Shown here one piece after another: positions 47,080 through 58,329 of a stretch of 64,000 bases of DNA. The notes beneath the pieces are model-generated. The model was given only the letters and a program-made list of their open reading frames with translations. It searched no databases and was not told the DNA's origin. The DNA comes from Strongylocentrotus purpuratus (Eukaryota; Echinodermata; Echinoidea; Camarodonta; Strongylocentrotidae). Every line of letters begins with the position of its first letter. Position 1 is the stretch's first letter. The stretch spans positions 1,229,321 to 1,293,320 of the forward strand of contig NW_022145605.1 in assembly GCF_000002235.5 (NCBI RefSeq). Direction: 5' to 3'. The position numbers and the translations under genes were made by a program.

Positions 47080-49784
47080 CTAGTTACAGAAGGTAGAATT
47101 GAAAAACAAGACAGGAAACAGAGTGTGACGGACATGGCATGATGGCAACTTATCTTTATATTACATATTCACCCTGAACAAATACTCGTCAAAGATTATT
47201 TACAACAGTACATCTAAATTGAACTAAATCATCATTAAACTTTCAATTACAATTCAAACAAGACTGTACACAAAAGAACCATTCATCTACTGTCCATATA
47301 AGGCTGAGGCGGCATACACCTAGCTGTAACTACATGTAGATGAAATTAAATTAGAGGGAGTGGATTGGGAAAATACATGTATAAATTGTTTACAAACTGT
47401 CATCCAGAAGAAAAATTGGCAACAACATTTTGATTACGGTAAGTGATTATTTGGAATCAGAGAGTTCTACAGGAGCGAAACCATGGACCAGGTATATACA
47501 TACACTACAAGCACTCTAGTAGAAGCAAAGGCAAATAACATTTAAAATAGTTTCTTTTTCTTTTCTTCTTTTCATGCAACATTTGAACCTTGTTTTACAG
47601 AACACTGCTATAACAAATTCTTGTAAATTTGCCAGTCCTGCGTATTGTATTTCATTATCTTTTAGCATTAATTTAACATGTTTCAATATAAGTAGCAGGT
47701 AATTCATTGGTCCCCAAATCTAAATAATTACTGAATAAAGGTTTCACTATTCTCTGCAACTTGTCACTTTAAATCCAATAATTATGAGAAACGAATTGTC
47801 AATTAATAATTATAACAGGTTAAGTTCATCTTATGAAATACATGTACATGGCAATTCCATCAGCTTTCAAAACAAGTAAATACAACATTATCTTACTGAA
47901 CTTCCTTTCAAGTCAAATCAGTATATCTGCCCTGTATCATCATGCCAGAAATTCATTCACTATTAAGTACATGCATTCTTTCTGTAATTATTTTGCAATA
48001 TAGCACATTTCAAGCTTTGTGCAGCAGATAGATCCAGATTGTATTCTTCAGCTATGTCATCCTACTATTTGTGATGATTATATTGACTGGATAAATCACG
48101 GGTATTCAATAGTGCATCAAGGTTTGTAATTGTGAACAGGTGAACTTCAAATACAAGTTCAAGACTTTAAGATGAACTTTTCATTCTTGAATCGCGATGT
48201 TCAGATGATTGGACAGACAATCCTGTAGTTCATCTTAAAATATCAGACTGGCTGAATGACTAAGTTTGTTTGAAGCTAATGAAACTCCCTCTAGATAAAA
48301 CACCAGATGCTGTCCGACTGATTAAGTTTGTTTGAAACTAATGGAGCTCCTTGAAGTTTTCTCTCACTTGAGAGATTTTTTCTAATTCTGGGACTTCTTC
48401 CTGACTGAAGTAGGAAAAAGGGGGATTTGTTTTCCATGTTTTCCCTGATTTCCAGGATAGCAGGAAACCCAGAGAAATCAAGTCTTTACTTTCATAACAT
48501 TTACATTGAAGTGATTGAACATTTATTTGTGCAGTTGTGGTACATATATAATAAGATTTAACGCCCATTCAGATATAAGCAGTAACTCACTTTAAAAAGA
48601 ACATTGTGGCTAACCACATGTAATATGGTATAGGAATGAAATAAAATGAAATGAAATGAAATGAAATATGGATAATGCACTTAAAATCTACTGTACAACA
48701 CGCTGATCAGTGAGTGAGTATGTGAACAGGCTATTGATGCCCCTTCTATGTATTTAATTACATCCTGCCATTCTTCATTTACACACAACACAGACACAGT
48801 AACGTTTGTTTAATATTTGAGGTGATTTAGCAAGCCAAGTGTGAAGGGAGCTTCATACTTCATTATGTACAGCAAGACATGGTTAATTACTGAGCCAACC
48901 AAGATTGATTTCGAACAATATGCTTAACACTGGCTGGAAGATAAAAGGAGCTCCCTTGAAGAAAAAAAGAGCACATTATTGTTTAACAGTTTGTTTGGCA
49001 ATTTCATTCTGTTATTCGGCAAGTTCATAAACTGGTAGAAACAGAGCATATGACTGACAAGATCAGGAAAATGTTTCAATTGTCTATTGATTTGGATAAG
49101 AACTGTAACATTTATGATATTTAGGGAAATATTGTACCTTAATTTAATTGGAATTTGATTCATACCATGGTATAGAAAACCTGAAGAGCTTGAAAATTGA
49201 AATCATATCATCAAAACCAGAGTACCGGTACTAATTTTTTTAAAGGAATTATTATTTATGAAACTGTTCCCACCAATAATCATTTTGCTTCACATCACCC
49301 AACTGACTGATTCAATTCTTCAAAATGTATTTAAAAAAAAGTAAAGTATTACCTCTACATGTAATCATAAATTGGTGATGAACGGATCATGACAAACACC
49401 TGTGAGATCAACTTTAAGCAAAAAATATTCTTCAACACTGGCAAAAAATAAATCTAACACATTTCATTTCTATGCCAAGCTTGCGTTCTTTCCTCTAGAG
49501 GAGATTGAGATTCAGGCACATGTTTCCCTGCAGTAGCACAAAACTATCTTTGATGGATCCTCTTCAGTCATGAAACAATGGCAAGTGAAACATCACTGCC
49601 AGAGACAATTCTGAATACTCTGTTATTGCAATACTGAAAGTGAATTATCGTATTCCATTTCCTCTGCTTCTCAGCAGCAATAATTCTACTCATCATAGAA
49701 TGTCAATGAGCTCCCATGTCTGTTGACACAGAGAGTTCAAAGATGGAGTTGAAATGTCATCTTGGAAATAATAATGTCTGAAGC
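47080..49784 (-). other. KMT5A-RBM19 spacer; probable KMT5A 3' UTR
   Basis: No reading frame is supported. The sequence directly downstream of the KMT5A stop probably holds a long 3' UTR. AATAAA words exist on the minus strand (for example 48523-48528), but none can be chosen without transcript ends. A short (AAATG)n run lies at 48635-48667. Confidence 0.4.
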
Positions 49785-52700
49785 TCATAACACCAGCCAG
49801 GGATGTGACTGGATAGTGTCCTTGTTCCTGTCTCCGTAATCATAGAGCAGCTCCTCGTTGACGGCGATGTCTCGCTTGGCGACCAGTATGAGGTGGGGGC
49901 GCCCTCCAATGTCCACTAGTTTCGTGCAGCAGTTTCCTTGGCGACTGTGATTGAGAAGCCTCCCCACACGACCAGATTCCTGTGTGGCATCCACACTGTG
50001 TACAATGAGATCAACAGCACAATGAAATACAAGATCAATGTTAGGAGAGTCTAAGAATTGTAGCTCTGTTCTATGTTCTCAGTTAAAACAAGACAGCAAT
50101 CAAGATAAATTTAACTTAGTCTCCCAGATGCTGTTCCTTATTTTGCACTTCATATTTGGACCAATAGAGCCCAAAGCATAATTAGTTTATCTTTGAAAGC
50201 ATTTACTGAAATAAGTCTTGATTAAAAGCCATAAACCATTTCTCAATTACATCAATTACGAGTAAACAGAATTTACAAAACCCTGTGACTTTAGGACTTT
50301 GGTTGTTTGACCTATATATTATTCAGTTTAGCTTTGAAGAGAGGCTTGCCCTGGGGTTGGCTGAAATCCTTTCATCATTGTTTTTAAAGCTAATAAGGTA
50401 CACGTTCAAAGAATTTTCAACATTGTGACTTTTTGCTCTAGTTTGTTTGACCCCCACATCTATTCAGTTTATTTGTTAATGAGGAATCTTTACGTTCTAA
50501 AAACTCTAGATTTCTTGTTCTTCCTAAGCTCAATACTAAGTGGGGGGGGGGGGGGGGGGAGGTAGAACCTTTGCTCATGCAGGGCCTTCACTGTGGAAAG
50601 CTCTCCCTGAAGAGACTCATCATAGTAGATCAACGTTTAAAAATGATTGTAAAACCTAACAGTACTGTTTAATTTTGCATATAATTATTTGTTCTTTCAT
50701 CTGTGTATGTTCCTTCTTCCATCTGTTCCTTGCTTTATAATGCAGATGCTTTTATCACATGATCCCTTTTCTCTTTTTTTCAAAATGTGTGCATTGAGCA
50801 TTTGCTTTCAAGTGGATTCGACTCGTGTGGCCTTACTAATCTCATATGGTATTATTATTATTATTATTATTATTAAAATGGCAAAGTCTTCATGTGCATG
50901 CCTGAAATATAAATCGATACTGACTAACCAATAGCTCTTGTTCCTGTGTTCAAAGTAGTACATGTAGCAGCCAATCTTTGGATCAGCCCTGTATTTCTGC
51001 TCTCTCTCCTTGGACAATTGAATGTCGATGAGTTCTCCGCAGTACTCCACCACAAAGTCACCTCTTCTGAATGGTTTGGTAGATACAACCCCTCTGCCCT
51101 TACCAATGATCTCTTCAACCTGCGAAGAGTAATAAGAATGAGGTCTTAAATAGTCTGTTGGTATCAGGGACTCACAGAGCTGAAAAGCACCTTACTGAGA
51201 ATATATGTGTATAAAAAAATGGATGTCCTGGGGGCCAACCAATTATGAGTGGTAGTGGTGGTGCGGGGTGACATCACACTTAACAAGAAAAAACAAACAT
51301 TTTCTTTGGATATAGACGATAGACTTCCTTACCTTGACACCTTCCTCTCTGTTAGATAAGATAGCGTCTTCAAGTTCCCATTTCCTCTCAGCCTGTAGAA
51401 TCATGACAACAATACAAAGCCAACATTGAAGCCCGGAATAACAATGTTTAATATTTCTCGGATTAATGTTGATAAATAGCAACTTTTTCTTTTTATCAGA
51501 ACAATTAATTTCAGCTCTGTACACCAGTGCTGTAAGGAGCAAATGAGAGTTTATGAATCAAATTATTTATTGTAATGTAGATTAGATTATGTATTCCATG
51601 CCTTCTGTGTGCAGAGGCATAACAACTGACAATTAACCTTAAAAAGTCCCTGCCCGCCCCCCCCCCCCTCACTCAGTGTTATTTAGGGAACGCATATGCC
51701 TGTTCCCAGCACCACCCCCCCCCCCTTTTCTGAATAAGTCCGGTGTGTAAAGTTAATACAGGTAGATTTTTTTCTTTTGTTATACAAGCCTTTTCAGCAC
51801 CCCCCCCCCCCTTTCAGCATAAGTCTGGTGTGTAAAGTCAATACGGAAAGATCTTTTTCTTTGTTAATTACGAGCCAGAGATTTTGGGAACACGCATGCG
51901 GTCCCTCCGTTCCCGGAGTTGGGGTGCCGGGAAAAAGTCATTCATTTTGACACCATAGAAGTTAATTTACGTAACACACTTCCCATACTTACATCGACTA
52001 CTGATTTACATCGTCTGTCACTCCTCCTCACTGGGAAGAAATCAGTGATTGTCTTCATCGATGGCTCTTTTTTTATTCTTTGTAGAGATGAAATGAAGAC
52101 AAGACAATGGTAGAATAATGGTACATAGTAGGTGAGTTTAAAAGCAATGACACAAGATATTACTACAGAACAGCTCACTTAGACTAGTTTACGTATTTTA
52201 GGTTGATCAATTGCTCCACATTATTACAATTATTCTTATCATTAATTCTTCCTTTTTTCCTGCCACTGCTGACCCCCAGCCAGTATTCTTTGGACTGGCT
52301 TTAACCTCAAGGTGACCATTGAGTGACCAAGAGGCAACAACATTCATAGGAGTAAACATTATGAGACCCTTATGTGTGCATCTTGTGAGCTGTGAACAAT
52401 TGTTTAGAGAAGTAGACTTTGGAACAATCATAAAAATCAAAATCATCAACATGTGCTGTCACAACAATATGGTTTTAACAGTATACAAGTAAGCTTCATG
52501 CCCTCATAAACGATTTGAACAATCATTTATGAAGTCATTCATATATCAATCTCAACTGACTTTGGTTTAGATGCACTTCTTCCACTATTGTTGGCATTGA
52601 CTGATGAATTTCCTTTCTTCCTGCCACGACCCCGGCCAGTATTCTTTGGACTTGCTTCAACCTCAAGCTGACCATTGAGTGACCGTGAGTCACCAGCACT

Positions 52701-55700
52701 CTTTGGAGTCTTTACCATTCGACGGCCTCTGCCTAGCCGCATAGAGTGTCTGGTGGGTGTATCTACATGTATAAAGGGAAATAGAAGTTAGATTTCAAGC
52801 GAGGGAAGCTGTTTTTGGAAAGGAGTTGTGGTCTGCAAGAAACATCAGAAACTATTTCATAAAATCCTCTCAAAATCCAATGGCAAAATCAGTAATGGCC
52901 ATCGAGGACAAGGCACCAAAAATGCTTATAGGACGCATGATAGCTCAGTCGGTAGAGCAGTGGTCTCGTAATCCGGTAAGGCAATACGCTAGTATCCTTT
53001 GGTAAGGCGTTAATCCTCATTACCAGATCCCTAAGAGAGGACCTAAAGCCATCGGTCTTCTGGTTGCTTACTAACAAGCTTTTATTGCTTTCTTAGCTGT
53101 CAGGTAAAATAACCACCACTATTTGAAACAATATACAGTGTGAGTCAAAAAAAAGTTTACACCTAGAAAATTGCTAATTATTTAAAAAATCATTGATGAA
53201 CATTAAACTTTTATATGTATTATGAAAATGTGTTTTATCCCAAATCATTTGGTACCATTTTTGTGTGGTATGTGTACACGCTTGGATGAACAGGAGACAT
53301 TGTTTGCGAGAGTGCAAAAATCGACTTGCGCCAAAGTTGCCTATGTGATGTTTGAATAAAACAATTGGGGTTTGGGTATTAATTCGGTCTTTGCAGATCC
53401 AAATGACACCCCTAACAAAATTAATCATGCCACACATATCAAATATCGAATATCAAATATCTACGAACATTTGTGCGCGTGTGTGTGGGTGTGTGTGACT
53501 TTGCCCTTTGCAAAAAACATATGTAATGTATTTCATTTGATACATTCAATCCATTCTCTCACTCCGCTTATCCCAACATCATACTGTAGGCATCACTTTG
53601 GCGCAAGTCGATTTTTGCACTCTCGCAAACAATGCCATCTGTTCATCCAAGCGTGAACACATACCACACAAAAATGGTACTAAATGATTTGGGATAAAAC
53701 ACTCTTTCATAACATGTATAATAATTTACTGTTTATTGATGATTTTAAAAATAATTAGCAATTTTCTAGGTGTAAACTTTTTTTTGACTCACACGGTACA
53801 GCCACTTCAAAGCAGACCAAAATAACTAAACACAGTGTGATTCAGAAATTTAGAATTGATAATTGTTTAGGTGATAATCTGAACTTGGGCATAAGATTTC
53901 ATCATCTTCAAATAAACAATTTACAAATGATATATAAAGGGCTATTAAATCTCACAAAGAGAAATCTAAACGACAAAATATTTTGCTGATCCAATCTGTT
54001 AGTGTTGGTGTTACACTCAAACACAGTACACCATTCTTTGCAAAGTACATTAAATTTGTTTGAATAAAACAGGCTGTAAATTATTAGTAAAAACGAACAA
54101 GATAATCTGCATCTTTTAAATCGTCTGTTTGCATGGACCCATATGGACAATAAACTCATATTCATTAACATGGAGTTGACAACTTTTTGTGCCTGTACCA
54201 CAGATGAAATCATCTTACCGATCACTGCACTAGCATTGCCAGCAGATTGCACATCTCTCTCTTTCTTGACCTTGACCCTCACAGAATCTCCTGCTCCTCC
54301 TCCTTGAGTGGAGGCATCCCCAGCTCCAGCTGCTCCCTCTATGGCTCCTGCAGGGGAATCAGGGTCCAGCGGGTAGACAAGTGTTGCATCTGGAGACGGG
54401 GAGTCTTCCTCCCGGCCAGGGACAGGATTGGGTGTCTTGGGAGGGGTACTCTCAGGGGTGACGATGCCCGATAGGAGGTCTGCAGCACCAGGAGAAAGAA
54501 CAAAGAGAGCGACAAATAATTCAGTTCATTACGGAGTGTTTCACAAAACTTGTCATCAGTGACAAGTGACAATTTTTGTTATAAGCTACTAAAATCCTTG
54601 CTTCTGATTGCTTATCAGTCGATTTGTCACTAATTTTTGTAATTTGTCATTGCAAAAAGGCTTTGTGAAACGGGTCCCTGGTAACCACTTCTGTTCAACA
54701 CACAATCTTAATAAAGCAACTTTCATTAGTCACATTTTCATTTTATCAATTATTCATTTGGGGCTCCAATATTTTCTCTGGGACCAACCTTAATGATATC
54801 CATTTATCAGTTCATCACTATTTTAATCACAAAGGTGACTCCCATTGGAAAAAGGCTTGACTGGAAACTGGAGAGATTGTTTTCCAGGCTATGTAATCTA
54901 ATGGGAGACATTTTGAGATTTTTTTTTTTTAATGGCTGGCAACTTTTTATTAGGATTACCATCCAATGAATGTTGGATTCTGTTCCCTATCAATGGTAAC
55001 AAAGAATCATTTTATCAAGAAGGCACACTATACATGTACATGTATTGATGTCTCATAACAATAATAATATTTAATTGTAATCCTCACCATTTTTTGTTGA
55101 AGAAGATGTAGCTTTCTCATGTACAATCATTGTAGTAGAAGCTCCTGAATTGGCTGCCGGAGGACTGGGCACAGAGTCCAAATATTTAGTGATCTTCTGA
55201 GAACCATGCTGGGGTGATGATGTACTCGCCTACATACAAATAACAATATAAAAAACAGTACATTAATGTTATAAATTTGCTACTACACCTGGGGGGCGTT
55301 TCACAAAACTTGTCATCAGCGACAAATGACAGTTTTTGTTATAAGCTACTGAAATCCTTGCTTCTGATTGGTCATCAACAGATTTGTCACTGATTTTTGT
55401 CATTGAAAAAGGGTTTGTGAAATGGGTCCCAGTTCATAAATGACAATGCAATCCACCTCAAATTAACAAGCAGGCAACATGAATTAGCATAAAGTGCATT
55501 TCACATTTTTGTTTCTTATGACACACGGATAAGGAGGTATACCTAGGGATATTTGTTTTGAGAACTTACTTTTCTGCCTCCATTTGCCATTTATTCAGAG
55601 TTACTGTTATTCAAACAAGAACTACATTAGAGAGAATTTCAAAGAAACAATCTACACTATGAGACCATCTCAATGCCTACAAAAATATCACAAGGGGGTT

Positions 55701-58145
55701 GAGACTTTGAGTGCATTAATATTCAGTAGAATAATTTCAATTCTCACACTGAATGCCTACAAGTCATTCAAGCAAAGAAAACCATCCTCTGAGGTTGTCT
55801 CTGTGCGTGGTAACACATTTTGATTTCCTATGTTGGATGGTAATACAAATCAGGCTATATAAATTAACTAAAATTTGAATGTACATGTACGATGCAAAGT
55901 CAAAGACTTATCCTTGTTTTAAAGATAGATCCACAAAAATAGTGTAAAAGAATAGATTTCAAGTCATTTTGCCACCACAGACATTGTTGTTTTTCATAAC
56001 AATGTAAACAGACCAAAACGTAGGATTTTCATAGGATTATGAAGACGTTACAGAAATGGATTCAATAAGAAATGAAGTCTTGTTGAACTTGTGATTGACT
56101 TTCACATGCTTTACACAAAATCTAAACCTTGAACTTCAACCATCAATGCAGTTAACTATAAAACATACAGCTGAATGTTATTTTGCCATACAGTGTATGT
56201 TGGCTGTTTGTATGTTTCTGTTTCAGTTGCGTCGGTATACTCAGGGTTAACTGTACTTCACCAACGTTTTTATTATTATGGTCATGGATCTGCTATGGAA
56301 GGAGAGGTATGTTGTATGTTGGCTTTTTTACTTACAGGATCAATATTACGCTTGGATTTCCCCGGATGCTTACGACCTCCACCTTGAGGAGTACAAAAGG
56401 AAGCAAATTTGTTACATTTGATATATATAATACATGTTAAATTATATATTCTTTACATACTTTTCATATTTCATAGACTATATTTTAGTACATATTGTAA
56501 GGGCATGATGGGGGGTTGCAGGCGAGCGCGCCCCTGTGTGAAGTTATCTACAGTAATGATCATGAGGATCTGAGACATTACGGTAGATAACTTCACGCGC
56601 CGCGCGCCCGCCCGCAACCCACCATCGGTTTGCACTTGTATTGTGCAGCGGTTTGCCGTGAAACCTGTGAAAAAGTGTTTGCTAATATCATTATCAATGT
56701 TTTTCCGAAAAATACTCCAAAAATAACAAGAAAATTGACACGAAACTGGTAATAAACATAACAAATTTTAACTCATGATCGTTATTTAAACATTTGATGA
56801 ATATTTACTTCATTTTGGGTATGTTTTAGTGGGGTATCTCCACGCCGGAGTTACTTATGCAGTTACAGGTCAAATTTTGGATAGGATCATACATCATTCA
56901 TAGCAGGCTTCTGAACTAGACCGAATTTTCCGTCTCTTTCGTTCGTTAGCCTCTTATTGGGGTAGGGTCGGCTCTCTCTTTAGAGACGGAAACCGTCTAT
57001 ACACATTCCCTTGATAACGCCACGGCCATTTCAGGTCGTAGCGTTTTGCCCCCAAAATCCCCCAAAATGTCATTTTACCTCATGCATTGATTATTCAAAA
57101 TTAGGAGAAGGTTATACTACATCGGTTCCACTTACCAACTTGACTGAAATAATCCGTTTAATGGTCCCTTTTAAGGAAATTATGGGTCAAAATAGACATC
57201 CATGTTGAAATCTTGGAAGCCGTGTTAAACTCTCGCTGCGCACGGAGTCATCTAAATCAATCTCATCCCTTCTAGTCTACGCCGAAGGCAAAAATGATTA
57301 TGAAGGAAAAAACTGTGCGCCATCTACACGTTCGTAATGGCGTTATCACAGTTTTTCCTTCATAATCGTTTTGCCTTCGGCTTAGACTAGAAGGGATGAG
57401 ATTGATTTAGATGACTCCGTGCGCAGCGAGAGTTTAACACGGCTTCCAAGATTTCAACATGGATGTCGATTTTGACCCATAATTTCCTTAAAAGGGACCA
57501 TTAAACGGATTATTTCAGTCAAGTTGGTAAGTGGAACCGATGTAGTATAACTTTCTCCTAATTTTAAATAATCAATGCATGAGGTAAAATGACATTTTGG
57601 GGGCAAAACGCTACGACCTGAAATGGCCGTGGCGTTATCAAGGGAATGTGTATAGACGGTTTCCGTCTCTAAAGAGAGAGCCGACCCTACCCCAATAAGA
57701 GGCTAACGAACGAAAGAGACGGAAAATTCGGTCTAGCTTCTGAACTAGCGCAAGTAAAGTTCAAGGGTCTACGCGACGTGCTTTATTTCATAGCTGCTAG
57801 CTGCTGATTAGAAACACATTATCTAATAGATCTAGGTCTAGGCCTAGACTAGTCCAATTATGATTCATAATTATGTCCCAAGTCGTGACACAAACGTTAC
57901 CAACTCCAAGGAGCTCCGACCCCGAAGGCTACGCGTCCGCGTCCGACGCCTTCAGCATCGGCGTCGGAGCTCTCTGGAGTTAAAACGTTACATGTATCTA
58001 AACGTGTGGGACTGAAATAAAGCTCTCGGCCACAGTCCTTCATGAGCGCCAACAACAATGCTTCAAAGTTTCCATATAAATGTACCATCAACAGTTTCAC
58101 TCATCATATAAGTAAGGTAATAATATTCTTCTCACGTTTTCCCAT
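49785..58145 (-). CDS. KMT5A: KMT5A (SETD8/PR-Set7) histone H4-K20 mono-methyltransferase, complete
   Basis: Nuclear enzyme that adds one methyl group to histone H4 lysine 20, acting in chromatin compaction, DNA replication and mitosis. Coding exons, 5' to 3': 58136-58145, 56336-56382, 55088-55229, 54219-54479, 52561-52762, 51993-52077, 51333-51392, 50929-51119, 49785-49995. All junctions are GT-AG and the sum is 1209 nt, 402 residues plus TGA. The C-terminal SET domain (about 270-402) shows GKGRGVVSTKPFRRGDFVVEYCGELI, GCYMYYF, the catalytic/cofactor motif NHS (348-350), and ELLYDYGD (382-389). HPWL ends it as in human. ITDFFPVRRS (231-240) is the PCNA-degron region. The N-terminus MGKRGGRKHPGKSKR depends on a 10-nt first exon in a good start context (A at -3, G at +4), which is the least certain part. 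The linker 67-153 is poorly conserved. Confidence 0.95.
50520..50877 (+). repeat. LINE 3' fragment (C-terminal end of ORF2) in KMT5A intron 8
   Basis: Plus-strand codons from about 50562 read RTFAHAGPSLWKALPEE then THHSRSTFKNDCKT, the C-terminal signature of non-LTR retrotransposon proteins. About 200 bp of 3' UTR and a (TTA)n tail (50850-50875) follow. A poly-G run precedes it. It is antisense to KMT5A. Confidence 0.75.
51690..51890. repeat. Two-copy ~95-bp tandem repeat with poly-C
   Basis: CAGCACC plus a C run, then AATAAGTCCGGTGTGTAAAG and AATACAGG...TTTTTCTTT, occurs twice (from about 51696 and 51794). Copies differ by several substitutions. Confidence 0.75.
52218..52362 (-). pseudogene. 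Decayed duplicate of KMT5A exon 5 inside intron 5
   Basis: The sequence aligns with 52579-52722, part of exon 5, 361 bp away on the same strand. Plus-strand words CCAGTATTCTTTGGACT and GACCATTGAGTGACC are shared. Translated, SLNGHLEVKASPKNTGWG matches SLNGQLEVEASPKNTGRG in the exon. After NTG the copy needs a small shift to keep aligning, and the exon's own acceptor and donor are not clearly present, so it is probably not used. Confidence 0.75.
52930..53075 (+). repeat. tRNA-derived SINE fragment
   Basis: GCATGATAGCTCAGTCGGTA then GAGCAGTGGTCTCGTAATCC holds a textbook tRNA box A (52941-52958). Box B is not recognisable and no cloverleaf can be drawn, so it is a SINE head, not a tRNA gene. 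Confidence 0.6.
53134..53798. mobile_element. Long-TIR non-autonomous element (TACAGTGTGAGTC family), 665 bp
   Basis: Ends TACAGTGTGAGTCAAAAAAA and its inverse (one change) open arms of about 200 bp. The arms carry GTTTACACCTAGAAAATTGC, TTTTGTGTGGTATGTG and GCAAAAATCGACTTGCGCC on both sides. It has the same end logic as 19523-20106 but different arms. It lies in KMT5A intron 4; no transposase. Confidence 0.8.
54533..54679. mobile_element. MITE, copy 2 of the 30202-30350 family
   Basis: GAGTGTTTCACAAAACTTG, TTGTCATCAGTGACAAGTGAC, then GATTTGTCACTAATTTTTG and TTTGTGAAACGGGTCCC, in KMT5A intron 3. Confidence 0.8.
55291..55430. mobile_element. MITE, copy 3 of the 30202-30350 family
   Basis: GGGGGGCGTTTCACAAAACT, TTGTCATCAGCGACAAATGAC, then GATTTGTCACTGATTTTTG and GTTTGTGAAATGGGTCCC. 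It sits between KMT5A exon 3 and the MANGGRK exon. Confidence 0.8.
55570..55590 (-). CDS. KMT5A: Possible alternative first coding exon of KMT5A (MANGGRK)
   Basis: On the minus strand an ATG at 55590 opens seven codons, MANGGRK, ending in phase 0 at a GTAAGT donor. The next exon (55088-55229) starts in phase 0, so the join is open. Human KMT5A also has an isoform beginning MARGRK, and the main first exons here also contain GGRK. Upstream of the ATG is in-frame stop-containing sequence, as in a 5' UTR. RNA evidence would decide between or confirm both starts. Confidence 0.5.
56507..56626. repeat. GC-rich foldback, 120 bp
   Basis: GATGGGGGGTTGCAGGCGAG, CGCGCCC, GTGAAGTTATCTAC at the left pair with GTAGATAACTTCACGCGCC and GCCCGCAACCCACCATC at the right, around a 25-bp spacer. 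The arms are far more GC-rich than the surroundings. Confidence 0.8.
56916..57736. mobile_element. Near-palindromic foldback element with 8-bp target duplication, KMT5A intron 1
   Basis: It starts CTAGACCGAATTTTCCGTCT and ends with the exact inverse. The flanks are both CTTCTGAA (56908-56915 and 57737-57744). Arms are about 400 bp and nearly identical. The central loop, about 30 bp, is itself bounded by CGCCAT and ATGGCG. No coding sequence. It is built like 44787-45539 but unrelated in sequence. Confidence 0.9.
57893..57988. repeat. CpG-rich hairpin
   Basis: AACGTTACCAACTCCAAGGA then GCTCCGAC pairs with GTCGGAGC then TCTCTGGAGTT...AACGTT. It lies about 150 bp inside KMT5A intron 1. It could be a small foldback or a structured piece of the CpG-rich promoter-proximal region. 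Confidence 0.65.
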
Positions 58146-58264
58146 GGTTGAGCTTATATCGCAATGCAATATAAAGGATGTGACACCAATGAATATACCC
58201 GTAGTTTGTCTCACAAAGAGGGGCACGTAAAATTCAAAGTTAAATGGACCGATTTAGCTTTGCG

Positions 58265-58269
58265 ATTGG
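58265..58269 (-). promoter_or_regulatory. CCAAT box upstream of KMT5A first exon
   Basis: ATTGG on the plus strand reads CCAAT on the gene strand, 120 bp upstream of the 58145 ATG. NF-Y sites at this distance are common in cell-cycle genes, which KMT5A is. Position and motif only. Confidence 0.3.
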
Positions 58270-58329
58270 TCAATATTGTTAGCCTCTTCCAAGGCGTGTT
58301 TGGTCCATTTATTCTTGAGCCACTATGAT

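Noticed and set aside
52930-53000. Functional tRNA gene
   Set aside because: Box A is good but no box B or cloverleaf follows; it is better explained as a SINE head.
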